Below are positions 17,220 to 24,883 of a DNA stretch of 64,000 nucleotides, one piece after another. Source of the DNA: Amycolatopsis sp. NBC_00345 (GTDB taxonomy: Bacteria; Actinomycetota; Actinomycetes; Mycobacteriales; Pseudonocardiaceae); contig NZ_CP107995.1 of NCBI RefSeq assembly GCF_036116635.1, positions 4,836,001 to 4,900,000 on the forward strand, in the 5' to 3' direction. Within the stretch, counting starts at the first letter, position 1; each line of letters starts with the position of its first letter. A program made the translations under genes and the position numbers. The notes under the pieces are model-generated. The model saw only the letters and a list, made by a program, of their open reading frames with translations, was not told the DNA's origin and did not search any database.

Positions 17220-18193
17220 GCTTCCCTCGTCTTCCGGTTGCGGTAGCTCAGTACGGCGGACCGGATGCTCTGGCCGTCGACGCCGTAGAAACGGAGAAGG
17301 TCCTGGTGGGCGGCGACCGGCGGGTACCGGTGGTCGGTGTGCAGGCTGAGCACCACCGGGCCCCGGCGGCCGAGTGCCTCCACAGTGGACGGACCGAGTC
17401 CGCCGGGCGCCAGTGATTCCGCCGCGGTCACGACGAGCGGCCGGCGGCCGGCGAGCTCGCGGATCGCGGTGGCGGGAAAGGGGCGCAGGGCGGTCACCGA
17501 GGCGACGGCCGCCGCCACCCCGTCCGCGGCCAGCCCGTCCGCGGCGTCGAGCGCCTCGGCCACGCAGCGCCCGGTCGCCAGGAGCAGGACGTCGTCGCCG
17601 TCCCGCAGCAGCCGGGGTCCGCGGGGATCACCTTCGGCAGCCGCGGCCGGCAGCACGGGATCGGGACGCGCGGAGAGCCGCACGTAGGCCGGTCCCGAGG
17701 GGTCGGCCAGCAGCGTCCGCACCACGGAGACGGCGTCGGCGGCATCGGCCGGGCAGAACACCCTCATGCCGGGCATGGCCGACATCAGGGTGATGTCGTC
17801 CGTGGCGTGGTGGGTGGGGCCGAGCGGGCCGTAGCCGAGGCCGCCGCCCACGCCGAGCAGCACGACCGGCAGGCCGGGCACGCACACGTCCAGCCGGATC
17901 TGTTCGTACGCCCGGCGGACCAGGAACGGCGCCATGGCGGCGGCCACCGGGCGCAGGCCGGCGCGGGCCAGCCCCGCGGCGACGCCGACCAGGTTGGCCT
18001 CGGCGATGCCCGCGTCCACATAACGACGCGGATCCTGTTCGAGGACCTGGCTGAACAAGGCCCGTCCGTCCGCGCCCAGTGCGATCAGGCCGGGGTCGGC
18101 GGCCACGGCGGCGGCCAGCACCGGGGCGAGCGCGGCTCGCATGCTCTGCGGCGCAAGGGATGTGCGGTGCACCGGGATGGATGTGGTGGTCAA
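17216..18193 (-). CDS. transketolase, C-terminal (pyrimidine-binding) subunit
   Basis: At 325 residues this is the second half of a split transketolase. AEANLVGVAAGLARAG holds the conserved glutamate that activates thiamine diphosphate, followed by the GYGPLGPTHHATDDITLM loop and a C-terminal domain with TALRPFPATAIREL. The only start with a good ribosome site is a TTG at 18193, preceded by GAGGAG 6 bases away. The partner subunit lies 10 bases upstream. Two-subunit transketolases occur in several secondary-metabolite clusters, including those for aminoshikimate, where they move a two-carbon ketol unit. The acceptor here is unknown. Confidence 0.87.
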   Translation of the reverse strand: MTTTSIPVHRTSLAPQSMRAALAPVLAAAVAADPGLIALGADGRALFSQVLEQDPRRYVDAGIAEANLVGVAAGLARAGLRPVAAAMAPFLVRRAYEQIRLDVCVPGLPVVLLGVGGGLGYGPLGPTHHATDDITLMSAMPGMRVFCPADAADAVSVVRTLLADPSGPAYVRLSARPDPVLPAAAAEGDPRGPRLLRDGDDVLLLATGRCVAEALDAADGLAADGVAAAVASVTALRPFPATAIRELAGRRPLVVTAAESLAPGGLGPSTVEALGRRGPVVLSLHTDHRYPPVAAHQDLLRFYGVDGQSIRSAVLSYRNRKTREA

Positions 18194-18203
18194 GGTGCTC
18201 TCC

Positions 18204-18983
18204 TCAGGCCGTCGCGGTCAGTGCCGCGACGGCGATCCGGCGTTGGGCGGCGTCCAGCTCTCCCATGTGCCAGGCGGGATCCCCCTCGGCGAAGGGAACT
18301 CCCCGGCCCTTGGTGGTGTGGGCGATCAGCACCGCCGGGCCGTCACCGGCCTGCAGCGCGGTGACGGCGTCGGCGATGGCCGTGATGTCGTGGCCGTCGC
18401 TCTCGCCGACCCGCCAGCCGAAGGCCCGCCACTTGTCCGCCAGGGGTTCCAGCGCGCAGACCTCTTCCGTGTCACCCTCCTGCTGAAGGCGGTTGCGGTC
18501 GACGACGGCCACGAGGTTGCCGAGCCGGTGGTGGGCGGCGAACTGCGCCGCCTCCCAGTTGCTGCCCTCGTCGAGCTCGCCGTCGCCCGTGATCACGTAG
18601 ACCCGGTGGTCCTGGCCGGCGAGCCGTGCGCCCAGCGCCAGGCCACTGGCGAGGGACAGGCCGTGGCCCAGCGCCCCGGTGGCCGCCTCGATCCCGGGGA
18701 TACCGTCCGACGGGTGCCCTGGCAGCTCGTTGAGGTCCGTGGTCAGCACGCCCAGTTCGGCGAGCACGGCGTACAGGCCGTAGGCGCCGTGGCCCTTGCT
18801 GAGGACGAGCCGATCGCGGTCCGGCCAGTCGGGGCGGGCCGGGTCGCGGCGCAGGATCCGGGTGTAGAGCGCGGCCAGCACGTCGATCAGCGAAAGCGCG
18901 GGGCCCAGGTGGATGGCCTTGCGCGCCGCCAGTTCGACGACACGGAGCCGGGCCCGCCTGGCCAGTTCGTCCGCGTTCGACAT
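18204..18983 (-). CDS. transketolase, N-terminal (thiamine diphosphate-binding) subunit
   Basis: A 259-residue protein with the N-terminal transketolase domain: KAIHLGPALSLIDVLAALY, LSKGHGAYGLYAVL, and the thiamine-diphosphate/metal motif GDGELDEGSNWEAA followed by VVDRN about 25 residues on. It pairs with the C-terminal subunit just downstream. The ATG at 18983 is chosen over an upstream GTG at 18992 because GAGGAG lies 8 bases before it. The pair probably transfers a glycolaldehyde unit between sugar phosphates, or onto a dedicated acceptor, to make a precursor for this pathway. Confidence 0.88.
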   Translation of the reverse strand: MSNADELARRARLRVVELAARKAIHLGPALSLIDVLAALYTRILRRDPARPDWPDRDRLVLSKGHGAYGLYAVLAELGVLTTDLNELPGHPSDGIPGIEAATGALGHGLSLASGLALGARLAGQDHRVYVITGDGELDEGSNWEAAQFAAHHRLGNLVAVVDRNRLQQEGDTEEVCALEPLADKWRAFGWRVGESDGHDITAIADAVTALQAGDGPAVLIAHTTKGRGVPFAEGDPAWHMGELDAAQRRIAVAALTATA

Positions 18984-19016
18984 AAGGAACACTCCTCGCG
19001 AGAACGGGGTGGGCTT

Positions 19017-19754
19017 TCAGACGCAGAAAAGGTCTTCCATGGTTTCGTGCGAGATTTCCTTGCTCAGATCCCGTTCGGCCGCGTAAGCCATGTTGATGAT
19101 CGTGCGCGTGGCGCCTTTCTCAACGGGGTGCACGCGGTGCAACGTGGTGTCGGTACGCAGCAGGTAGATGTCACCGGGCCGCAGCTCGTACGAATAGATG
19201 GGGTTGTTCACGAGCTGCTTGAACACCTGCGGGTCCTTTTTGTCCCAGGCCGTGTTCGGCACCGTCTGGACGAACCCGCCGAACTCGACGTCCGGGCAGT
19301 CGACCACGAAGATCACGCCGAAGCTGTAGTCGTCCCAGTGCCAGCCATGCGTGTCACCCGGCCGTTCGAGGTGCGTGATGACGTAGTGCTCGGGCTCGTA
19401 CGAGCACTCCAGCACCTGTTCACCCGCGACGTTGCCGAGCGCCTTGACGAAGGCGGGGCTGTTGTACAGAGCGACGACCGCGCCCCCGTGAGCGCGGATG
19501 TCGGCGGCGGTGACGTTGCGCATGTACCGCGGGCTGTTGCTGGTCTCCGCGAGGTGCAGATCGCGCCGGACGGACTGTTCGGCCAGCAGCTCGTTCACCT
19601 CGGCCGAGACCATGGCTTTCACGTCGTCCGGCAGAAGGTACGACACGAGCGCGAAGCCCGTTTCGTAGAACGACTTGCGCGAAACCCACAGCTGCTCGCC
19701 GTCCACCTCACGGTGAAGGTGCTCCTCGATGGACGAGTCCAGTGAAGTTACCAT
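19017..19754 (-). CDS. Fe(II)/2-oxoglutarate-dependent oxygenase
   Basis: First gene of the leftward operon; 245 residues. The iron facial triad is visible as His and Asp in THGWHWDDYSFGVIFVV and a distal His in TTLHRVHPV. TRTIINMAYA supplies the arginine that binds 2-oxoglutarate. Because an Asp follows the first His (HxD), hydroxylation, desaturation or a related oxidation is expected rather than halogenation, which needs Gly or Ala there. The ATG at 19754 is used; the longer frame to 20045 crosses the divergent promoter and another gene. The substrate is unknown. Confidence 0.82.
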   Translation of the reverse strand: MVTSLDSSIEEHLHREVDGEQLWVSRKSFYETGFALVSYLLPDDVKAMVSAEVNELLAEQSVRRDLHLAETSNSPRYMRNVTAADIRAHGGAVVALYNSPAFVKALGNVAGEQVLECSYEPEHYVITHLERPGDTHGWHWDDYSFGVIFVVDCPDVEFGGFVQTVPNTAWDKKDPQVFKQLVNNPIYSYELRPGDIYLLRTDTTLHRVHPVEKGATRTIINMAYAAERDLSKEISHETMEDLFCV

Positions 19755-19973
19755 GGACAATTCCGTCTCCCTAATCGGTCTTGTGCAGCATGGAACATTT
19801 CTATCAGCCCGGATCCCCCGGTAGCCAGCAATGTAAATGCCACCTAAACGCCCGCCTGCAGCTCGTCTAAATGAAGCATTGCCAGCGCCTGGGAAACTTG
19901 GACAGCCACGGGCCGCCGTGTTTTTCTTGGAGCCACGGCGTCCGTACTCCGAGGTTTCCGGAAAGGAACATTC
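19755..19973. promoter_or_regulatory. divergent promoter region of the biosynthetic cluster
   Basis: These 219 bases separate the leftward operon from the rightward one and are more AT-rich than the surroundings. Near the middle, GCAATG at 19828-19833 is mirrored by CATTGC at 19877-19882. Inside that pair TAAACG (19845-19850) faces CGTCTA (19863-19868), giving a broken dyad that could be an operator. The right-hand gene has a good AAGGAA ribosome site. No pathway-specific regulator gene is present in the cluster part of the window. Confidence 0.5.
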
Positions 19974-20945
19974 ATGTCTGCTGGCTATGGGCGGCTGATC
20001 TGGCGCAACGGCGTCCTCATGCCGTGGGAGGAGGCCACCGTCCACATCAGCTCAGTGGGCCACGCCTCGGTCTCGGCCGCGTTCGAAGGCGTGCACGCCT
20101 ACTGGAGCAGCACGCGGGAGACGCTGTACGGCTTCCGGTTGCGCGAACACATGCAACGCCTGCTCGAATCGCTGCGCATGAGCTGGATGGAGCCCGAGTT
20201 CGACGCGGACGCGCTCGTCGCCGCGACGGTCGAGCTCCTCGCGTCCTGGCCGACCACGGGCAAGGACCTGCACATCCGCCCGTGGGGCTTCGCCGCCGGG
20301 ACGCATCGCCAGCAGATGGTGCCGCGCGGCACGCCGGCCGAGATCGCCATCGAGACCTGGGAGTTCGAGAGCAAGCTGGGCCAGGGCCGCACCTGCACGC
20401 TCGCGGTCAGCTCCTGGCCGCGGTTCAACCACGGCGCGTCACCGGCGTCGATGAAGGTGTTCTCCAACTACCACAACGGCCGGCTGGGCAACATCGACGC
20501 CACCGCGCGCGGGGCCGACTGGCCGGTCTTCCTCAACACCAACGGCCACGTCACCGAGTCGTCGGGCTCGTGCATCGCCCTGGTCCGGCGTGGCCGGCTG
20601 GTCACCCCGAGCCTGTCCGACGGGGTACTGGACAGCATCACCCGGCGCACGATCATCCAGCTGGCGCAAGAAGAACTCGGCCTCGAAGTGGAGACCAGGC
20701 CGGTGGAGCGCACCGAGCTGTACCTCGCCGACGAGATCTTCCTCCTGGGCACCTCGGCCGAGGTGCTGCCCGCCGTCGAGGTGGACGGCTTCCCGATCGG
20801 CGACGGCAAGACCGCGGGTGAGATCACGCAGGCGATCGAGGCCCGCTACCACGACACCGTGCGAGCCGTGACCGGCAAGCACGACGAATGGCTGACCCCG
20901 GTTCTCTCCCCCACTGGTTCGAGCGATGCCCGGAGTGCGAAATGA
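19974..20945 (+). CDS. class IV PLP aminotransferase, branched-chain type
   Basis: A 323-residue fold-type IV enzyme like branched-chain amino acid aminotransferase. Lys161 in SMKVFSNYHNGRLG should bind pyridoxal phosphate. TESSGSCIALV, LVTPSLSDGVLDSITRRTI and YLADEIFLLGTSAEVLP match the conserved active-site blocks of IlvE. It starts the rightward operon after an AAGGAA ribosome site. It may aminate a keto acid or keto sugar for the product. The same fold includes aminodeoxychorismate lyase, but the SGSCI and LGTSAEV loops favour a transaminase. Confidence 0.85.
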   Translation: MSAGYGRLIWRNGVLMPWEEATVHISSVGHASVSAAFEGVHAYWSSTRETLYGFRLREHMQRLLESLRMSWMEPEFDADALVAATVELLASWPTTGKDLHIRPWGFAAGTHRQQMVPRGTPAEIAIETWEFESKLGQGRTCTLAVSSWPRFNHGASPASMKVFSNYHNGRLGNIDATARGADWPVFLNTNGHVTESSGSCIALVRRGRLVTPSLSDGVLDSITRRTIIQLAQEELGLEVETRPVERTELYLADEIFLLGTSAEVLPAVEVDGFPIGDGKTAGEITQAIEARYHDTVRAVTGKHDEWLTPVLSPTGSSDARSAK

Positions 20946-22006
20946 AGCGTCTCGTCCACGCCGTCGTCGGCTGCGGCCGCGTCTCCCCCAACCACGTCGA
21001 CGGCTTCTCCGCTCTGTCCGATGTGGAGGTTCGCTGGGCCTGCGACCGCGATCGCACGACCGCGGAGTCGCTGGGCCTGCCGCGCGTCACCACGGACGTG
21101 CGCGAGGTGCTGGCCGACCCGGAGGTCGACAGCGTCTCCATCGCGACCGGGCACGCCCTGCACCACGAACTGGTCGCTGCAGCGCTGAAAGCAGGAAAGC
21201 ACGTGCTGGTCGAGAAGCCGCTCGCCCTCAGCGTCGAGGACGGCGCGGCCCTGACCTCCCTCGCCGAGCGCGCCGGACGGGTGCTGTCGGTCGTCTCCCA
21301 GCACCGCTACGACCGCGTCGTCACCGCCGTCCGCGGCTGGATCGAGACCGGCCTGCTGGGCCACCTCGTCTCCGGCGTGGTCAGCCTGCAGTGCGGCCGC
21401 GACGACGCGTACTACGCGGGCAGCGATTGGCGCGGCACCTACGCGGGTGAGGGCGGCTCGGCCCTGATCAACCAGGGCTACCACGCGCTCGACGTGACCC
21501 GCTGGCTGACCGGCGGGCTCGAGGTGGTCGGCGCGGCCACCGGGCACACCGCGCCGCGGGGCGGCATGGAGACCGAGGACACCCTGGCGGCGCTGTTACG
21601 CGGGCCGCAGGGCGCGCTCGTGACCTACCAGGTCACCGTGGCCAGCAGCATCACCTGGCGCACCCGTCTCGAGATCATCGGCACCGGCGGAACGGTCCTG
21701 TTCGACCTCGATCACCCCGGCACCCTCCACGTGGCGGAAGGCAACGAGGAGCTGCGTGCGGCGGCGGAAGAGCTCGCCTCGGAGGTGGTGGCGCAGGCTC
21801 CGCCCGGTATCGGCTACTACGGCATCTCACACCGTCGGCAGATCGCGGACTTCGTGGCGGCCGTGCGCGACGGGCACCGGATGATCGCCGACGACCGGGC
21901 CGGGCTGGACACGCTGACCCTGCTCCAGGACATCTATCGGGCGGCCCGGCGTGAAGTGGCGGCACCCGTCCTGTCCGCACCCGTCCTGTCCGCACTGGGG
22001 AGCTGA
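20942..22006 (+). CDS. Gfo/Idh/MocA-family NAD-dependent oxidoreductase
   Basis: This 354-residue protein has the family signature: VVGCGRVSPNHVDGF (nucleotide fold), SIATGHALHHELVAAALKAGKHVLVEKPLA with the catalytic EKP lysine, and GGSALINQGYHALDVTRWL in the C-terminal domain. Members oxidise or reduce a sugar or cyclitol carbon using NAD; WlbA/WbpB-type enzymes make 3-keto uronic acids for later transamination, which would suit the aminotransferase next to it. The ATG overlaps the aminotransferase stop as ATGA. Codon 219 is TTA (21596-21598), a rare codon often tied to bldA control. A 15-base repeat near the end duplicates Ala-Pro-Val-Leu-Ser. Confidence 0.86.
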   Translation: MKRLVHAVVGCGRVSPNHVDGFSALSDVEVRWACDRDRTTAESLGLPRVTTDVREVLADPEVDSVSIATGHALHHELVAAALKAGKHVLVEKPLALSVEDGAALTSLAERAGRVLSVVSQHRYDRVVTAVRGWIETGLLGHLVSGVVSLQCGRDDAYYAGSDWRGTYAGEGGSALINQGYHALDVTRWLTGGLEVVGAATGHTAPRGGMETEDTLAALLRGPQGALVTYQVTVASSITWRTRLEIIGTGGTVLFDLDHPGTLHVAEGNEELRAAAEELASEVVAQAPPGIGYYGISHRRQIADFVAAVRDGHRMIADDRAGLDTLTLLQDIYRAARREVAAPVLSAPVLSALGS

Positions 22007-22064
22007 GTCGCCGATTCGCTTCGTCCAGCACTCCCGCAAACGACAGAGGGGCAAGCCACAACTC

Positions 22065-23024
22065 ATGTCACAGACAACCCTCCACACCGAGACCGACTAC
22101 TTCGTCACCGACATCGCCAACGCCACGCGCCGGTATCTCGATTTGCTGGACGCCGGCCAACGCGAACACGCGATTCGCGCGAGCACCGACGACGATCTCA
22201 GGCACCGCTGGGGGTACGCACCCGGCACCCGGCCGGGCCTGGCGCTCGGCGATCTCCGGCGAGACCAGCGCAAGGCCGTGCACGGTTTGCTCACGGCCGT
22301 GCTCAGCCCGCACGCCTACACGCAGGCCGCGGCGGTCATGGCGCTGGAAGACGTCCTCGACCACCGGGAGGGCGGGTACCGCGACCGTCACAGCGGCGAC
22401 TACTGGACCATGCTCTTCGGTACCCCGGACGGCGACGAACCGTGGGGATGGCGGATCGAAGGCCACCACCTGTCGGTGAATGTCCTCGTCGCCGACGGCC
22501 GCGTCTCGGCGACACCGTTCTTCCTCGGCGCGAACCCGGCCCGCGTCCACTACCGCGGCCGCGTGATCGGCCAGCCGTTGCTGCTCGAAGAAGAACTCCC
22601 CCGCGAACTCCTCGACCGCATGGGCCCGACCGCCCGCGACCTCGCCGTCGTATCGGAGCTCACACCACAGGACATCCGCAGCGGCAATTCCCCGCGCATC
22701 ACCCCATCCGAACCGGCCGGCGTGACACTGGCGCAACTCGGCAAGCCCGCCGGCCGGCTGCTGCTCGACATCGTCCGCCTCTACCTCGACCGGCTCCGGC
22801 ACGAACTCGCCGACCAGGAGTTCGCGCGGATCGACCAGGATCGCCTGCACTTCTCGTGGGAGGGCTCGCTGCGTCGCGGCGAAGGCCACTACTACCGCGT
22901 CCAGGGCCCGGAACTGCTCATCGAGTACGACAACACCTTCAACGAGGCCAACCACATCCACACCGTCTGGCGTCGCCATTCGGCCGACTTCGGCGACGAC
23001 CTCCTCGCCGCCCACTGCGGCTGA
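22065..23024 (+). CDS. DUF3500 family protein
   Basis: This 319-residue protein matches the DUF3500 pattern: DLRRDQRKAVHGLLTAVLSP, then WGWRIEGHHLSVNV and TPFFLGANPARV, with conserved tryptophan, histidine and asparagine residues. The late HFSWEGSLRRGEGHYYRVQG and EYDNTFNEANHIHTVWRR also look like conserved family blocks. The function of DUF3500 is not established; members occur in several bacterial natural-product and catabolic loci. It follows the Gfo/Idh/MocA gene by 58 bases in the same direction. ATG 22065 is chosen because the homology starts there; GAGGGG lies upstream. Confidence 0.75.
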   Translation: MSQTTLHTETDYFVTDIANATRRYLDLLDAGQREHAIRASTDDDLRHRWGYAPGTRPGLALGDLRRDQRKAVHGLLTAVLSPHAYTQAAAVMALEDVLDHREGGYRDRHSGDYWTMLFGTPDGDEPWGWRIEGHHLSVNVLVADGRVSATPFFLGANPARVHYRGRVIGQPLLLEEELPRELLDRMGPTARDLAVVSELTPQDIRSGNSPRITPSEPAGVTLAQLGKPAGRLLLDIVRLYLDRLRHELADQEFARIDQDRLHFSWEGSLRRGEGHYYRVQGPELLIEYDNTFNEANHIHTVWRRHSADFGDDLLAAHCG

Positions 23025-23053
23025 AGTCGTCACCACGGCAGGAGAGGAAACCG

Positions 23054-23836
23054 ATGGAAGTCCGTCTGGACGGCCGCAGCGCCATCATCACCGGTGCCAG
23101 CAAGGGTCTCGGGCTCGCGATGGCCAAGGAGTTCGCCGCCTCCGGCGCCAATGTGGCGATCCTGGCCCGCAATCCCGACACGCTGGCCGAAGCCAAGGCG
23201 GCGGTCTCGGCCGGCGCCCAGGGCCGGGTCGAAACCTTCAGCTGCGACGTTTCCCAGGCCGCCGACATCCGGAAAGCCCATGCCGCGGTCGCCGGCGCGT
23301 TCGGGCCGGTCGACATCCTGGTCAACAATGCCGGCCAGACCCGGTCCATGCCGTCGGACCAGATCACCGATGACGTCTGGCAGGAAGACCTGGACCTGAA
23401 GTTCTTCGCGGCGATCCGCCTTACCCGGCTGGTCTGGCCGGGCATGAAGCAGCGCAAATGGGGCCGGATCATCAACGTGCTCAACACCGGGGCCAAGACA
23501 CCGCAAGCCAACGGCGCCCCCACGGTGGTGTCGCGCGCGGCCGGCATGGCGCTGATGAAGGTCCTCGCCGGTGAGGGCGCGCCGCACGGCATCCTGGTCA
23601 ACGCCCTGCTGGCCGGCAACCTCGTGTCGGATCAGATCGCGAGCCGTTACCGGGCCGAGGACCCGGACATTTCCTTCGAGGACTATGTCGCCGAGGCCGG
23701 CGCCACGATCCCGGTCGGCCGCATGGGCAAGGCCGAGGAATTCGCCGCCATGGCCTGCTTCCTGTGCTCGGATCAGGCCGGCTTCACGGCCGGGACGGCG
23801 ATCAATATGGACGGCGGCGCCTCGCCCGTGGTCTGA
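23054..23836 (+). CDS. atypical short-chain dehydrogenase lacking the catalytic Tyr-Lys
   Basis: This 260-residue SDR keeps the TGASKGLGLAMA nucleotide motif, ILVNNAGQTRSM, and a C-terminal AINMDGGASPVV. Where YxxxK is expected it has TVVSRAAG, so tyrosine becomes threonine and lysine becomes arginine. Some SDR subgroups have this change, and the activity then cannot follow the standard mechanism. The start at 23054 follows GGAGAGGAAACCG. Asparagine codon AAT is used more than in nearby genes, and the protein style recalls alphaproteobacterial SDRs, a hint of transfer. It ends the rightward run and is followed by a strong terminator. Confidence 0.8.
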   Translation: MEVRLDGRSAIITGASKGLGLAMAKEFAASGANVAILARNPDTLAEAKAAVSAGAQGRVETFSCDVSQAADIRKAHAAVAGAFGPVDILVNNAGQTRSMPSDQITDDVWQEDLDLKFFAAIRLTRLVWPGMKQRKWGRIINVLNTGAKTPQANGAPTVVSRAAGMALMKVLAGEGAPHGILVNALLAGNLVSDQIASRYRAEDPDISFEDYVAEAGATIPVGRMGKAEEFAAMACFLCSDQAGFTAGTAINMDGGASPVV

Positions 23837-23903
23837 CGCCGCCGGGCCGCGGTCCGGGCCGTCCGGTGCTGTTCAGGCCGGCCGGGCGCATCTTTCCGGT
23901 CAG

Positions 23904-23941
23904 CCGGTGTCCCGTCGCCGTGGATCGCGGCGGGACACCGG
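23904..23941. terminator. strong inverted repeat, probable bidirectional terminator
   Basis: A perfect 11-base inverted repeat, CCGGTGTCCCG and CGGGACACCGG, encloses a 16-base loop. It lies between the convergent ends of the SDR gene and the flavoprotein fragment. No T tract follows, which is usual for actinobacterial hairpin terminators. Confidence 0.6.
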
Positions 23942-23944
23942 CCG

Positions 23945-24122
23945 GGAACGCCGGGACCGCGTGCCAGAGCCGGTCCAGCGGCACCTCGCCGGCCACGGCG
24001 ATCACCTTGCGGTCCTCGTCGACGACCAACCGGGCGTGGCCCTGGTAGCCCCGGCTGGTCCACGGTTTCGCGTCGCGGAGGCCCTCGATGTCCGGGACCA
24101 GCGCACCGCTGCCCGTGGCGAC
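23945..24122 (-). pseudogene. fragment of a pyridine nucleotide-disulfide oxidoreductase C terminus
   Basis: Read on the minus strand in one frame from 24122, this stretch gives DAKPWTSRGYQGHARLVVDE, then DRKVIAVAGEVPLDRLWHAV. This is the dimerisation-domain region of mercuric-reductase-like FAD enzymes. Compared with the family, about 20 residues between the DRKV strand and the GEVPLDRLWHAVPAFP motif are missing, and there is no upstream part: the gene is cut by the membrane-protein gene that ends at 24126. It is a non-functional remnant. Confidence 0.65.
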
Positions 24123-24125
24123 AGG

Positions 24126-24689
24126 TCAGTTCGCCTTGGGGGTGCGGCCGAGGCGGATCGCCGAAACGAGGAAGAAGATGCCGCCGAGCACCGCGTAACC
24201 GGCCACAGTGGACAGAGACGGGTTCGCGGCGCCCGCGCTGAGAACGAAGTTCGCACCGGCCAGCACCGAAATGCCACCGCTGAGGATCATCGGCCACTGC
24301 CCGCCCATCCTGCGGCGGGTGATCGCCACGACCAGCTGGATCAGCCCGGCGACGATCGCCCAAGCACCCCACACCCGCAGCACGGCCGGAATCCCCGACG
24401 CGCTGCCGATCGCGATACCGACCGTGGCGAGCAGGCTGATCGCCATGTTCACGTACAACCCACGCGCCGGCCCGGCAGCGCGAGACGACCGGGCGTCCAC
24501 AATGGCCGAACCCACGTCGAACAGCGGGTACAGGATCACCAACGCGACACCGACGGGCGGAAGACCCGACTTGGTCGTGGTGAACAACAACGCCGCCCAC
24601 ACGATGGCGAACGCGAACCGCACGAAGTACAACCGGCGCAACGCCGGGGCGAACCCGCCGGCGGCGGGCAAATCGACTGTGGTCACCAT
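24126..24689 (-). CDS. small integral membrane protein, DUF308/HdeD-like
   Basis: The 187-residue product has about six hydrophobic segments (for example FAFAIVWAALLFTTT, LYVNMAISLLATVGIAIG, VWGAWAIVAGLIQLVVAI, YAVLGGIFFLVSAIRL) and little else. Size and arrangement resemble DUF308/HdeD-type membrane proteins of unknown role. It is transcribed away from the TetR gene at 24884, so that regulator may control it. The ATG at 24689 follows a GGAGTC. Function is not assigned. Confidence 0.7.
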   Translation of the reverse strand: MVTTVDLPAAGGFAPALRRLYFVRFAFAIVWAALLFTTTKSGLPPVGVALVILYPLFDVGSAIVDARSSRAAGPARGLYVNMAISLLATVGIAIGSASGIPAVLRVWGAWAIVAGLIQLVVAITRRRMGGQWPMILSGGISVLAGANFVLSAGAANPSLSTVAGYAVLGGIFFLVSAIRLGRTPKAN

Positions 24690-24727
24690 GACTCCTTCGC
24701 CATGGGGGAAGCTCCCCCCGCGAGACT

Positions 24728-24792
24728 GATCGTTCTATCTCGTCACAGCATGGCCGCGTGGTCGCATCCTCGTCAAGACCGAACGTTCTATC
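24728..24792. promoter_or_regulatory. paired direct repeats in a divergent TetR promoter region
   Basis: GATCGTTCTATC at 24728-24739 and GAACGTTCTATC at 24781-24792 differ at one position and lie 53 bases apart, about five helical turns. A partial CGTTCT recurs at 24838-24843. They occupy the gap between the membrane protein gene and the tetR gene and could be its binding sites. The repeats are seen directly; the binding is inferred. Confidence 0.45.
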
Positions 24793-24883
24793 CGACTTAT
24801 TACGGACGGCGCCGAGGCACGGTTCGGCGATACCGACCGTTCTCCTCGTATAGTGGGACGCGTACCAGGAAGCAGGTGACTCA

